DNA of 64,000 bases from positions 186,001-250,000 of the forward strand of contig NZ_JAMWYK010000001.1 of NCBI RefSeq assembly GCF_023893635.1, read 5' to 3'. How positions within the stretch are numbered: position 1 is the first letter of the stretch; each line of letters opens with the position of its first letter. The notes under the pieces are model-generated. The model worked only from the letters and a program-made list of their open reading frames with translations. It was not told the DNA's origin and searched no databases. Source of the stretch: Fructobacillus apis. GTDB taxonomy: Bacteria > Bacillota > Bacilli > Lactobacillales > Lactobacillaceae. The translations under genes were made by a program, and so were the position numbers. Below are positions 6,656 through 15,337 of the stretch, piece after piece.

Positions 6656-8368
6656 ATGCCCCTTGATGGTCTCTTCGTGCACGCCATCGCGCACGAATTA
6701 AATGAAAAACTGGCCGGTGGACGCATTACAAAGGTGCACCAGCCCTACCAAAACGAAATCATTTTAGTGGTTCGTAACAACCAGACGAACTACCCCGTTC
6801 TCTTGTCAGCTCACCCGGCATACGCCCGAGCACAGATTACACAGATTCCTTACCAGAATCCAAAGACGCCAACCAACTTCGCGATGTTCTTACGTCGTAA
6901 CTTGGAAGGTGCCCGTTTGGATTCGGTGAGCCAAGTCGAAAACGATCGTATTCTCCACTTCTCGGTGAAGACCCACGATGAACTGGGTGACGAGCAAACG
7001 CTGTTGCTCACGCTCGAGATGATGGGACGTCACTCGAACCTCTTCTTGGTTCGGGAAAAAGACCAACGCATCCTGGAGCTGGTTAAGCACGTGCCCGCCG
7101 ACCAAAACCGGGTTCGTTCCTTGATTCCAGGTGCCACCTACACCCTGCCACCAAAGCAGGATAAGGAAAACCCATTTGATTCAACGCTTGGTACGTTAGC
7201 TACTATCTTGCTAGACCAAGAAAAAGACACTTGGGCAAAAAGCATTCAACAAAGTTACCAAGGTTTTTCAACGCAATCGGCTCAGGCTCTTGTGAAAGAC
7301 TTGGTGGATGCCCCCGACGCATTGAAGACCACGAAGGAATGGTTGGCAAACTTTAACCAACCAAAGCCAACCCTCTTCCGTTCGGAAAAGGGCAACCTGT
7401 CCTACGCGGCCTTTCCTTGGAATCAGGATGGTGAACAGCAATCCTTTGATTCACTTGGTGAGTTGTTGGACGCCTACTTTGCAGGTCAGGCCGAAGCCGA
7501 CCGTGTCAACCAGCAGGCAGCAACGCTCGTTCGTCTCGTGAAAAACGAGTTGAAGAAAAATGAATCAAAGCAAAAGAAGCTGGAACAAACTCTGGTGGAT
7601 TCCGAAAACGCCGAAAGCTTCAAGGTGAAGGGTGACCTCTTAATTACCTACCCTCACCTGGTCAAAAAGGGCATGCAGGAAGTTGAAATCGAGAACTACT
7701 ACGATAACAACAACCTGTTGAAGATTGCTTTGGATCCCCGTTTCGATGGTTTGCAAAACGCCAACCGCTACTTCAACAAGTACCGGAAGCTTCGTTCAGC
7801 CAAGGACTACGTCCTCGAACAGATGGAAGCAACCCAAGAAGAAATTGACTACTTCTCCTCCATTCAAACCCAGCTTTCCGTTGCTTCACCAAAGGATGTC
7901 GAAGACATTCGTGTGGAGTTAGTGGAACAGGGTTACTTGAAGGAAAAGACAAAGGTCAAGACCAAGGGGAAGCAGACCAAAAAGCCAAAGCACGTCATGG
8001 GAAAGTCCGACCAGTTTGTCGCAACGGACGGCACGCTGATCGAAGTTGGTAAGAACAACCTTCAAAACGACCAGTTGTCCTTGAAGAAGCAAAACCGACA
8101 CAAGATTTGGCTCCACGTTCAAAAGATGCCTGGTTCGCACGTTCTGATTGATTCGGAGAATCCATCGGAACAGACTTTGACAGAGGCTGCGATGTTAGCC
8201 GCCTACTTCTCAAAGGCCCGCGATTCAGCAAACGTCCCAGTGGACTACTTGCCAGCCGGTAAGCTCCGCAAACCAAACGGCGCCAAGCCAGGATTCGTGA
8301 TTTTCGAAGGGCAACAAACCCTCTACGTCACGCCAACGGCACAACTCGTACAAGAACTCAGAAAATAA
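6656..8368 (+). CDS. rqcH: Ribosome quality-control factor RqcH (NFACT / FbpA family)
   Basis: A 570-residue NFACT protein. RqcH binds obstructed 50S subunits with peptidyl-tRNA and recruits tRNA-Ala to add C-terminal alanine tails that mark nascent chains for degradation. Older annotations call it fibronectin-binding protein A. Visible: NFACT-N domain with the functional Asp97-Arg98 pair in VENDRIL; a central charged coiled-coil region (about 280-420) rich in Glu/Lys; and a C-terminal NFACT-R domain (about 445-560: TDGTLIEVGKNN, HKIWLHVQKMPGSHVLI). Length matches the family. AAGGAGG precedes the ATG. mscL follows after 20 bases and is probably co-transcribed. Confidence 0.93.
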   Translation: MPLDGLFVHAIAHELNEKLAGGRITKVHQPYQNEIILVVRNNQTNYPVLLSAHPAYARAQITQIPYQNPKTPTNFAMFLRRNLEGARLDSVSQVENDRILHFSVKTHDELGDEQTLLLTLEMMGRHSNLFLVREKDQRILELVKHVPADQNRVRSLIPGATYTLPPKQDKENPFDSTLGTLATILLDQEKDTWAKSIQQSYQGFSTQSAQALVKDLVDAPDALKTTKEWLANFNQPKPTLFRSEKGNLSYAAFPWNQDGEQQSFDSLGELLDAYFAGQAEADRVNQQAATLVRLVKNELKKNESKQKKLEQTLVDSENAESFKVKGDLLITYPHLVKKGMQEVEIENYYDNNNLLKIALDPRFDGLQNANRYFNKYRKLRSAKDYVLEQMEATQEEIDYFSSIQTQLSVASPKDVEDIRVELVEQGYLKEKTKVKTKGKQTKKPKHVMGKSDQFVATDGTLIEVGKNNLQNDQLSLKKQNRHKIWLHVQKMPGSHVLIDSENPSEQTLTEAAMLAAYFSKARDSANVPVDYLPAGKLRKPNGAKPGFVIFEGQQTLYVTPTAQLVQELRK

Positions 8369-8388
8369 GCAGGAAAACAGGAGGCAAC

Positions 8389-8781
8389 ATGAAAATCTTA
8401 CACGAATTTAAGCAGTTCATTAACCGCGGAAACATCGTCGACATGGCCGTCGGTGTTATCATTGGTGGTGCTTTCACGACCTTGGTTAAGTCCTTTACGG
8501 TCAACTTGATTAACCCTCTTTTGGGACTCTTCACTGGTTCCGACCACCCACTGACGGAATTGCAGTTCCGCGTTTCGTCACGTTTGACCTTCACTTACGG
8601 TCAATTCCTGAACGACGTCTTCTCATTCTTGCTCACGGCATTTGTCGTGTTCTTGATCATCAAGTTTTTGAACAAGACGTTCTTGAAGAAGAAGGAAGCC
8701 GCACCAAAGGCTCCTTCCGACGAATTGGTTACGCTTCGCGAAATCAAGGACTTGCTTGCTGAACAAAACAAGCAAAAGTAA
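8389..8781 (+). CDS. mscL: Large-conductance mechanosensitive channel MscL
   Basis: A 130-residue pentameric membrane channel that opens on hypo-osmotic stretch. Visible: N-terminal amphipathic helix (KILHEFKQFINRGN); TM1 with the pore-lining GVIIGGAFTTLV; a short periplasmic loop; TM2 (VFSFLLTAFVVFLIIKFL); and a cytoplasmic C-terminal helix (LVTLREIKDLLAEQ). The length is typical. It has an AGGAGG ribosome site and follows rqcH in one transcript that ends at the hairpin at 8801-8832. Confidence 0.97.
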   Translation: MKILHEFKQFINRGNIVDMAVGVIIGGAFTTLVKSFTVNLINPLLGLFTGSDHPLTELQFRVSSRLTFTYGQFLNDVFSFLLTAFVVFLIIKFLNKTFLKKKEAAPKAPSDELVTLREIKDLLAEQNKQK

Positions 8782-8800
8782 TTCAATATTTAAGCAAACA

Positions 8801-8832
8801 AAAAGAGCTTCGTTTTGAAACGAAGCTCTTTT
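8801..8832. terminator. Shared bidirectional terminator between mscL and the deoxynucleoside kinase gene
   Basis: Long inverted repeat AAAAGAGCTTCG / CGAAGCTCTTTT with T runs on both sides, between convergent genes (stops at 8781 and 8863). Confidence 0.9.
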
Positions 8833-8862
8833 TTATTAAACATTTTTATGTTGGACGCCTGA

Positions 8863-9495
8863 TTAGCGAATCTCTTCCAGGGCGGCTTCGATTTGCTTCA
8901 AGACGATTTCTTGGTTCTTTGGATCTTCCAAGTCATACTTTTGAAGGTCAACACGAATCTTTGGTGATTCATCGTATTCTTCGTACCAGTCGCGGTAGGC
9001 GGACCAAATCTTGTGGTAGTACTTGTACAAGTCGTCGTTTTCGTCGAACTGTTCGTAGTCACGACCACGCTTCCGGATACGGTGCAGGATGGTGTCAAAG
9101 TCAGCGTCGGCATAGACCATGAGGTCCGGTGCCTTCTTTGGCAATTCATGCAACTCCCCCATCATACGGGTGAGCAAGTTGTGGTAAACATCCATTTCCA
9201 TGTCGGTGATGTTTCCATCCTTGTGGTTTTCCTTCGTGAAAAGTTCGTCTTCGTAGATGGAACGGTCCAAGACGTTGTTGTCATCGGCCAACGCCTTCTT
9301 AATCATGGAAAAGCGACGGTTTAAGAAGAAAATCTGCAACAAGAAACCGTACTGCTTTGGATCCTTATAGTAAAGCGGCAAAACCGGGTTGTCCCCAACT
9401 GGTTCGTAAAAGGCTTGGGTGCCAAAGTGCTTTGCTACTAATTCTGTTAAGGTTGTCTTTCCGACACCAATCATCCCCGCTGTAATAATCACCAT
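8863..9495 (-). CDS. Deoxynucleoside kinase (dAdo/dGuo kinase type)
   Basis: A 210-residue kinase that phosphorylates deoxyribonucleosides for salvage. Lactobacilli lean on such enzymes for dNTP supply. Visible: P-loop GMIGVGKTT (7-15), the DRS motif (77-79) near the catalytic base region, and an Arg-rich lid region (HRIRKRGRDYEQ) typical of the dAK/dGK/dCK family. The substrate (dA, dG or dC) cannot be fixed from sequence. A GGAG site precedes the ATG. It lies 90 bases after ruvA on the same strand and may be co-transcribed with srtA-ruvA. Confidence 0.88.
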   Translation of the reverse strand: MVIITAGMIGVGKTTLTELVAKHFGTQAFYEPVGDNPVLPLYYKDPKQYGFLLQIFFLNRRFSMIKKALADDNNVLDRSIYEDELFTKENHKDGNITDMEMDVYHNLLTRMMGELHELPKKAPDLMVYADADFDTILHRIRKRGRDYEQFDENDDLYKYYHKIWSAYRDWYEEYDESPKIRVDLQKYDLEDPKNQEIVLKQIEAALEEIR

Positions 9496-9585
9496 AGATA
9501 CTCCATTTCCATCTGATTGTGGCTTTGCCGTTTTGCGTCAGTCTTAAGACTAACGAGCAAAGCAAGTAAAGCTGGCTAAGAAAAC

Positions 9586-10200
9586 TTAGCCTGTCACCAA
9601 GAGTGTCAAACCCTTGGAAACGAGATCGGACGTTGAACCGTCCTGACCAAGAAGCGCCTTTTCGACCTTCTTGATGTCCTTTGGACCGTAGCCCAAAGCT
9701 TCCAAAGCCGCCAAAGCATCCTCCAAGTTGGAAGAAGACTTTGCTGCCCCCGTGGCCCCAGAGTCGGCAAAAGAGGCAGAGGCTTGTTCGACCAAGCTGG
9801 CGAAATCATCCATCTTACCAGACAAATCGAGCACGATTTGCTGAGCGGTCTTCTTTCCAACGCCTGGGAACTGCGTGAGGTAGTCGACTTGGCTCTGCTC
9901 GATGGCAGTCACCAGGTCGGCTGGCTTCGCACCGGCCAGAATGGCAAGTGCTGACTTTGGCCCAATCCCCGAAACGTTCAACAACTTATTGAAGAGCTGC
10001 TTTTCCGTTAACGTGGCAAAACCATAGAGGCTCATTTCGGTTTCACGAACGATTTGTTCGACGAAGACCTGCGCTTCTTGGTTCACCTCAAAGTGGTAAG
10101 GATTGGCTGGATAAATTTTGTAGCCGACACCGTCCTTGGTCTCGAGCACAATTGTGCCGGGTGAAACCTGGGTAATCAGCCCCTTTAAGTATTCATACAT
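9586..10200 (-). CDS. ruvA: Holliday junction branch-migration protein RuvA
   Basis: A 204-residue DNA-binding subunit of the RuvAB complex; the tetramer binds Holliday junctions and loads the RuvB motor. Domain I opens MYEYLKGLITQVSPGTIVLET. The two helix-hairpin-helix motifs are VSGIGPKSALAILA and FPGVGKKTAQQIVLDL. The C-terminal three-helix domain III follows an Ala/Ser linker (EDALAALEALGYGPKDIKKVEKAL). Length is normal. Unusually, ruvB is not beside it; a sortase gene precedes it by 15 bases and the kinase gene follows. Confidence 0.96.
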   Translation of the reverse strand: MYEYLKGLITQVSPGTIVLETKDGVGYKIYPANPYHFEVNQEAQVFVEQIVRETEMSLYGFATLTEKQLFNKLLNVSGIGPKSALAILAGAKPADLVTAIEQSQVDYLTQFPGVGKKTAQQIVLDLSGKMDDFASLVEQASASFADSGATGAAKSSSNLEDALAALEALGYGPKDIKKVEKALLGQDGSTSDLVSKGLTLLVTG

Positions 10201-10215
10201 GAATCAACCTCGTGC

Positions 10216-10986
10216 TTATGGTAAAACGTTGGTCTTTTGCTTCTTCAAATCAAACAGGGCGACTTCAGCCGACTTGGCCTTGTCCCAGCTATGGTAGTCC
10301 GTATACTCGGCGCTCGTGATGATGCGCTTTGTCGTGTCTGGGAACAGGCAGGTCACGATGGTGAGCTTGGCCTTATTGTTGATGCGTTCGTCCGGACTAA
10401 GTACCGTTCCGTCATCTTGATCAACGGTACTCTGGCCCACAATCTTGTAACGGTAAATGCCGTTTTTGTTGGCGAGGTAGATGTACTCCCCGTTCAACCA
10501 AGATGAGGTTCCTAAGTGACCAGCGGCATCTTCGTACGGCGCGTTTTGCTTCAACTTTTCTTGCAAGGCAGAAAAGCCGGTGTAGCCGTTATCCCAGTTG
10601 TGGGCGGCAAGGGTGTAATTACCCTGCCCCATCACGGGAACGGCTTGCCCCTTGTCCTGTGAGGTGTTGGCCCCCTTATCAAGGGCAACTTTTGAGAAGG
10701 CGTTGTCGTAGATAGGCATCAAGATGGAAAGCTTTGGCATGGCCACGTAGCCCTGCTTGTTCAATCCGAGGCCCTTTTGGTCCTCTCTTGAAACCGCATC
10801 GGCGATTTCTTGTCGCTGTTTCTTTGAGTAGGTTCCAGGCTTTTGTGTGAGTACCTTCTTTGGTGCCGTTTTGAACCACGAGGTGGCTGGTTGTCCAGAC
10901 ACCCACTGGTAGCAAAGCAACACGGCGAAGAAGATGGTCAACAGGCCGAAGAACCGATGTAAGATTTTGCGTAAACGTTCCGACAT
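10216..10986 (-). CDS. srtA: Class A sortase
   Basis: A membrane-anchored transpeptidase that cleaves LPxTG-type sorting signals and links surface proteins to peptidoglycan. A 256-residue type II membrane protein: cytoplasmic start, TM helix about residues 11-29, then the sortase beta-barrel. The catalytic trio is visible: His129 (YTLAAHNW), Cys213 (LTIVTCLF) and Arg221 (TTKRIITS). The start at 10986 has GGGAGG five bases upstream; a reading from 11013 has none. No convincing LPxTG substrate is encoded in this window. It is first in a likely srtA-ruvA-kinase transcript. Confidence 0.92.
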   Translation of the reverse strand: MSERLRKILHRFFGLLTIFFAVLLCYQWVSGQPATSWFKTAPKKVLTQKPGTYSKKQRQEIADAVSREDQKGLGLNKQGYVAMPKLSILMPIYDNAFSKVALDKGANTSQDKGQAVPVMGQGNYTLAAHNWDNGYTGFSALQEKLKQNAPYEDAAGHLGTSSWLNGEYIYLANKNGIYRYKIVGQSTVDQDDGTVLSPDERINNKAKLTIVTCLFPDTTKRIITSAEYTDYHSWDKAKSAEVALFDLKKQKTNVLP

Positions 10987-11053
10987 AACGCCCTCCCAAA
11001 CAAGACATTTCACTCATAAGTGTACACGTCGAACTTTGCAGAAAGACGACAGA

Positions 11054-11860
11054 CTATAACAATTTTTGTAAAATCGTCTTCAATACACCGTCGTGGTTAT
11101 TATCCGAAACGGCTTCTGAGAAACCACGGCCGAACAGCTGCGGATCGGCGTTTGGCATGATGTAGGGATGCCCCACGAGTTCGAGCATTTCAAGGTCGTT
11201 TAGACCATCCCCGAAGGCCGCCATCTGGTCGGCTTCGAGTCCCATGCGCTTTCCAATGTCAGCGAGCGCCACACCCTTGTTGACGTTTGGGGCGACAAAG
11301 TCAATGGCGCCATAGCCTGACGTGGTCACGTGAACGGGCAGCTTCAATTGCTGTACCTGTTCAATGAATGGCATCTCGTAGTTCGGGATGTTCACCGTCA
11401 TCTTCAAGATGGGTTCTTCGATTTCGGACAAATCGTCGATCATCGTCAAGGACTTGAAGTAGGTCTTGGCCTTCTTCGTGCCCATGCCCAACTGTGCCTG
11501 GGACTTCAACATGTATGCCTTATCCGTCCCCGTGAAGACCAAGCCCATTTCGACCTTATCAGAAATGGTTTCCATAATCTTCACGACCGGTTCAAAGGCC
11601 GCTTTGTCGATGGCGTAAGTCGCCACGACTTCACCCTGGTAGACGACTTCGGCCCCGTTGTTGGCAATCAACGTGTAGTCCTGGTTCACTCCGGCAAAGT
11701 ACTGTGCGACCTTGTCTGGGTGGTTTCCAGTAGCCACGACAAAAGTCGCACCCTCCTCTTTGGCTTTTGCGACCATTTCTTCGTAAAGCTTGTGGTCAAA
11801 GCCCTTCAAATTGTTTAAGAAAGTAGCATCTAAATCCGTTGCAATTAATTTAACTGTCAT
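11054..11860 (-). CDS. Cof-type HAD-superfamily hydrolase
   Basis: A 268-residue phosphatase of the HAD IIB (Cof/YidA) group, enzymes that dephosphorylate sugar phosphates and similar metabolites. Motif I reads DLDATF (Asp9, Asp11), with Ala where DxDGT normally has Gly. Motif II lies in VVATGNHPD. Motif III/IV is GVALADIG...AFGDGLNDLEML. The cap domain lies between about 85 and 190. The start at 11860 is chosen because the residues before it are unlike the family; the ribosome site (ATGGGG) is modest. Ends just before a sortase gene; starts 64 bases after ffh. Substrate unknown. Confidence 0.85.
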   Translation of the reverse strand: MTVKLIATDLDATFLNNLKGFDHKLYEEMVAKAKEEGATFVVATGNHPDKVAQYFAGVNQDYTLIANNGAEVVYQGEVVATYAIDKAAFEPVVKIMETISDKVEMGLVFTGTDKAYMLKSQAQLGMGTKKAKTYFKSLTMIDDLSEIEEPILKMTVNIPNYEMPFIEQVQQLKLPVHVTTSGYGAIDFVAPNVNKGVALADIGKRMGLEADQMAAFGDGLNDLEMLELVGHPYIMPNADPQLFGRGFSEAVSDNNHDGVLKTILQKLL

Positions 11861-11923
11861 GGTTTTACCCCATTTAGTAATGTCCAATTGGCCATTCAGA
11901 AACACGCGTGACAAGGAGAAGAT

Positions 11924-13402
11924 TTACTTCTTACCACGCTTTTTCTTCATCTTCTTCATCTTACGGGCTGCTTGCTTCATCGCAAAGTTTTGCACCTTTT
12001 GACCGAAGTTACCGGAAGGCATACCAGGCATTCCCTGGCCACCCATCATGGATGACATGTCCATACCGGCACCGCCCATCATCTGATCCATTCCAGAGAA
12101 GTTTCCCTTCGTGGCCTGGTTCATCATCTTCTTCATCTGGTCGAACTGCTTGATCATCTTGTTGACTTCAACAACGGGACGACCAGCACCGGCGGCCAAA
12201 CGGCGACGGCGGGATGGGTTCAACAAGTCTGGGTTTTCCCGTTCCTTTGGCGTCATGGAAGACACGATGGCTTCCATGTGCGTGAAGGTCTTTGGATCGA
12301 TTGACATGTTCTTCAAGGCAGGGTTGTTGGCCATACCAGGAATCATCTTAATCAAATCTTCCATTGGGCCCATGTTTTGAACCTGCTTCAATTGGTCAAC
12401 GAAGTCGTTGAAGTCGAAGGTGTTTTGACGCATCTTCTCCAATTGTTCGGCCTGCTTCTTTTCATCGACTTCTTTTTGAGCCTTTTCGATGAAAGTAAGC
12501 ATGTCTCCCATCCCAAGGATACGAGATGCCATACGGTCTGGGTAAAAGACATCCAAATCCGTTGGCTTTTCCCCTTGTCCGACGAACTTGATTGGCTTAC
12601 CCGTCACGTCGCGGATTGAGAGGGCGGCACCACCACGGGTGTCACCGTCCAACTTGGTCAAAACAACACCGGTCAAGTCCAAACGGTCAGCGAAACCTTG
12701 GGCGGTTTCCGTCGCGTTCTGACCAGTCATGGCATCGACCGTCAACAGAATTTCGTCTGGGTTCGCGATGTTTGCAATGTCAGACAATTCCGTCATCAAG
12801 TCTTCGTCGATTTGCAAACGACCGGCCGTATCGATGAAGACGTAATCGTTGTTCTTTTCCTTGGCCTGGGCCAACCCGTGCTTGACGATGTCGCGTGGGT
12901 CAACGTCGGTTCCTTCGGAGAAGACAGGAACGTCCAAGTCCTTACCAAGGATTTCCAACTGGTCAATGGCGGCTGGACGGTAAACATCGGCCGCAATCAT
13001 CAATGGACGGGCGTTATTTTCCTTCTTCAGCTTGTAGGCAAGCTTGGCAACCGTCGTGGTCTTACCAGCACCCTGAAGACCAGCCATCATGATGATGGTT
13101 GGAATCTTTTCGGATTGGTTAAGTGGGGCTGCTTCTTCACCCATCAAAGCCGTCAATTCGTCGTTCACGATCTTGACAACTTGCTGTGGGGCGTTCAATC
13201 CTTCGAGGATTTCGGCACCCTTGGCCTTGTCTTTGATGTTTGCGATGAACTTCTTAACCGTTGGGTAAGAAACGTCGGCTTCAAGTAAAGCCAGGCGAAT
13301 TTCGCGGAGGGAGGCCTGAAGATCTTCTTCTTTGATCTTGCCCTGTCCCGTTAAGTTTTTCAGCGCCTTGCTCAGGCGGTCCGTCAAGTTTTCAAAAGCC
13401 AT
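11924..13402 (-). CDS. ffh: Signal recognition particle protein Ffh (SRP54)
   Basis: GTPase that binds 4.5S/scRNA and signal peptides on ribosomes and docks with FtsY. The 492 residues contain the N domain (1-90), the G domain with GLQGAGKTTT (108-117), DTAGR and TKLDGD motifs, and the M domain with the basic SRRRRLAAGAGR RNA-binding element. The tail is Met/Gly-rich (SGMDQMMGGAGMDMSS...) and ends in KKMKKMKKKRGKK. It is about 40 residues longer than many homologues because of that tail. The strong GGAGG lies 27 bases from the ATG, with a small hairpin between (see 13413-13434). Last gene of the rnc-smc-ftsY-ylxM-ffh run. Confidence 0.97.
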   Translation of the reverse strand: MAFENLTDRLSKALKNLTGQGKIKEEDLQASLREIRLALLEADVSYPTVKKFIANIKDKAKGAEILEGLNAPQQVVKIVNDELTALMGEEAAPLNQSEKIPTIIMMAGLQGAGKTTTVAKLAYKLKKENNARPLMIAADVYRPAAIDQLEILGKDLDVPVFSEGTDVDPRDIVKHGLAQAKEKNNDYVFIDTAGRLQIDEDLMTELSDIANIANPDEILLTVDAMTGQNATETAQGFADRLDLTGVVLTKLDGDTRGGAALSIRDVTGKPIKFVGQGEKPTDLDVFYPDRMASRILGMGDMLTFIEKAQKEVDEKKQAEQLEKMRQNTFDFNDFVDQLKQVQNMGPMEDLIKMIPGMANNPALKNMSIDPKTFTHMEAIVSSMTPKERENPDLLNPSRRRRLAAGAGRPVVEVNKMIKQFDQMKKMMNQATKGNFSGMDQMMGGAGMDMSSMMGGQGMPGMPSGNFGQKVQNFAMKQAARKMKKMKKKRGKK

Positions 13403-13412
13403 AGTCTGCTCA

Positions 13413-13434
13413 CTGGGAAACCCAGCTTGCCTCC
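13413..13434 (-). promoter_or_regulatory. Displaced ribosome binding site and hairpin before ffh
   Basis: Minus strand: GGAGG (13430-13434), then CTGGG-TTT-CCCAG (13413-13425), then ten bases to the ffh ATG. Folding the hairpin would bring the ribosome site nearer the start codon; unfolded, the distance is 27 bases. Confidence 0.5.
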
Positions 13435-13437
13435 TTT

Positions 13438-13779
13438 TTAATTGATTTCTTCGTTGACCATGCGGTCAATCATTTCTTTCAAATGTTGGTCTTGTGCGTA
13501 GTTCGCTTCGACGTAGTCCAAGAGCTTTTGCTCTTCTTCCTGTCGGGCAAGGGAGTCCTTGTAAAGGGACAAAACATCCTCATAATGCTCCAAAACGTCG
13601 ACACCCTTTTTGAGATTATCCGAGACAGCTTGTCTTGAAACGGTCTCTTCTTCGGCAATCTCGATGATGGAAAAGTCGTCTTCGTAGTAGTAACGCAGGT
13701 AGGTCTGTTGCTTCTTGGCTAAGAGTTCACCGTAGAAGGCTAACAGGGCGCAAACCCGGTTTTTCTTTTCGATGTCCAT
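13438..13779 (-). CDS. ylxM: YlxM family DNA-binding-like protein (UPF0122)
   Basis: A 113-residue helical protein with a sigma-70 region 4-like helix-turn-helix (about 20-60: YLRYYYEDDFSIIEIAEEE, VSRQAVSDNL). It is conserved between ftsY and ffh in Firmicutes and is linked to the SRP pathway; in streptococci it is reported to influence SRP assembly. Its start ATG shares one base with the ftsY stop (TAATG), so translation is coupled. ffh follows with a 35-base gap. Confidence 0.93.
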   Translation of the reverse strand: MDIEKKNRVCALLAFYGELLAKKQQTYLRYYYEDDFSIIEIAEEETVSRQAVSDNLKKGVDVLEHYEDVLSLYKDSLARQEEEQKLLDYVEANYAQDQHLKEMIDRMVNEEIN

Positions 13780-15245
13780 TATTCCACCAGGTCCTTAAAC
13801 ATACCGTAAACGAAGTCTTCTGCGGAAAAGGTGCGTAAATCGGAAACCTTTTCCCCGAAACCGACCCATTTGACGGGCAAGTGGAGTTGGTCGCGGATGG
13901 CAAAGACGATTCCACCCTTGGCAGTTCCGTCCATCTTAGTTAGGACGAGGCCGGTCACTTCGGATGAGTCTTGGAAGAGCTTGGCCTGTTGTAAGGCGTT
14001 TTGACCGGTCGTGGCGTCTAGGACGAGGAGAACTTCTTGGGGAGCTTCGGGCAAAACCTTTTGGATGACACGGTTCATCTTGGCGAGCTCTTGCATGAGG
14101 TTGACGTTGTTTTGTAAGCGTCCAGCGGTGTCCACGAACAAAACGTCGGCCGATTCGGCCACGGCCTTCTCGACCGCCTCATAGACAACCGATGCGGGAT
14201 CGGCTTTCTCAGCCCCGGCAACCACCGGCACTGCCACTCGAGTCCCCCACTCCTGTAGCTGCTTCACAGCACCGGCGCGAAAGGTGTCGGCGGCGGCCAT
14301 CATGACCTTCTTGCCTTCGTCCTTGTAGCGCTGGGCCATCTTTCCGACCGTCGTCGTTTTACCGACACCATTCACCCCAACAAACAAGATAACAGTTGGC
14401 GCACCCTTTGGTGCAAAGTGCATGCTTTGGTCTTCGTCTTGGCCCTGTTCTTCGTACTGCTCGACCATCAAACGGATGATGAGGTCACGGATTTCTTTTT
14501 TGTCCTTGATGTTTTCAAGCTTCACGGCTTCGCGAACCTGATTTGAAATTGAAATGGCCAAATCAAAGCCAAGGTCGGAGCCAATCAAGGTGTCTTCGAG
14601 CTCTTCGAAGAAGTCTTCGTCAACGGAGCGGAAGTTCGCTAAGAACTTGTTGAAGCGGGAGGCGAAGCCCTGACGGGATTGCGTGAGGCCCTTTTCGTAT
14701 ACGGCCCGTTCGCTTTCTTCGTCGGCATCATCCTTGCCTTCTGCCTTTGCTTCGTCCTCGTCAGCTTCAACCGGTGATTCAATCACGGCTTCGGTGTCGG
14801 CTTCTGCATCGACTTCGGCTTGGACGTCGTCTTTTGACTGCAAGTTTTCAGCGATGGCCTGGGCCTGACTTTGGCCAGTCCCTTGGTCGGCTGAAACAGC
14901 AGCTGAATCAACTTCAGCCTGAGCGGCTTCGGTCTTTTCAGCCACGTCAGCGTCAACTTCAGCTTCAGCAGCTTCCGTCTTTTCAGCGACGTCTTGCTTG
15001 GCTTCGGCATTCGCTTCTTCTACGGCTTCAACAGCCGCCGCGTCTGCTTCATCAGAAACGACGTCGTCTGACGCCATTTCTTCTGCTGCGTTTTGGGCAC
15101 CAGCTTCGGCGCTTTGCTCAGCCGAGTCATTTTCAGGCTGGTCTGAAGCGTCATTTGAAGCGGTCACATCGTCTTGTTTGACGTCGTCAATTTTTTCTTG
15201 GTTGTCTACTGCTTGATTCTTTTTGAAAATATCAAAGAGTCCCAT
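13779..15245 (-). CDS. ftsY: Signal recognition particle receptor FtsY
   Basis: Membrane-associated SRP receptor GTPase. The 488 residues split into an acidic A domain (1 to about 185) rich in Ala, Glu and Asp, an N domain (about 190-275), and a G domain with GVNGVGKTTT (290-299), DTAGRLQ and LTKMDGTAKGG. The A domain has an exact-length tandem repeat: residues 85-99 and 100-114 differ at only two positions (DVAEKTEAAxAEVDx). MGLFDIFKK at the N-terminus could be the membrane-targeting amphipathic helix. GGAGG precedes the ATG. smc lies 92 bases upstream. Confidence 0.96.
   Translation of the reverse strand: MGLFDIFKKNQAVDNQEKIDDVKQDDVTASNDASDQPENDSAEQSAEAGAQNAAEEMASDDVVSDEADAAAVEAVEEANAEAKQDVAEKTEAAEAEVDADVAEKTEAAQAEVDSAAVSADQGTGQSQAQAIAENLQSKDDVQAEVDAEADTEAVIESPVEADEDEAKAEGKDDADEESERAVYEKGLTQSRQGFASRFNKFLANFRSVDEDFFEELEDTLIGSDLGFDLAISISNQVREAVKLENIKDKKEIRDLIIRLMVEQYEEQGQDEDQSMHFAPKGAPTVILFVGVNGVGKTTTVGKMAQRYKDEGKKVMMAAADTFRAGAVKQLQEWGTRVAVPVVAGAEKADPASVVYEAVEKAVAESADVLFVDTAGRLQNNVNLMQELAKMNRVIQKVLPEAPQEVLLVLDATTGQNALQQAKLFQDSSEVTGLVLTKMDGTAKGGIVFAIRDQLHLPVKWVGFGEKVSDLRTFSAEDFVYGMFKDLVE
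14904..14993 (-). repeat. Tandem 45-base repeat in the ftsY A domain
   Basis: Two adjacent 45-base units encode residues 85-99 and 100-114, DVAEKTEAAEAEVDA and DVAEKTEAAQAEVDS. It lies in a low-complexity region likely to vary by slippage or recombination. Confidence 0.8.
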
Positions 15246-15337
15246 GAAAGACCTCCATTGTTCGGATCGTTATGATTCAGCGTCTGTGGCTTGAAAAGAA
15301 AGGTGGTCACGTAACGGATAGGCAGAGCAAAGTACGA

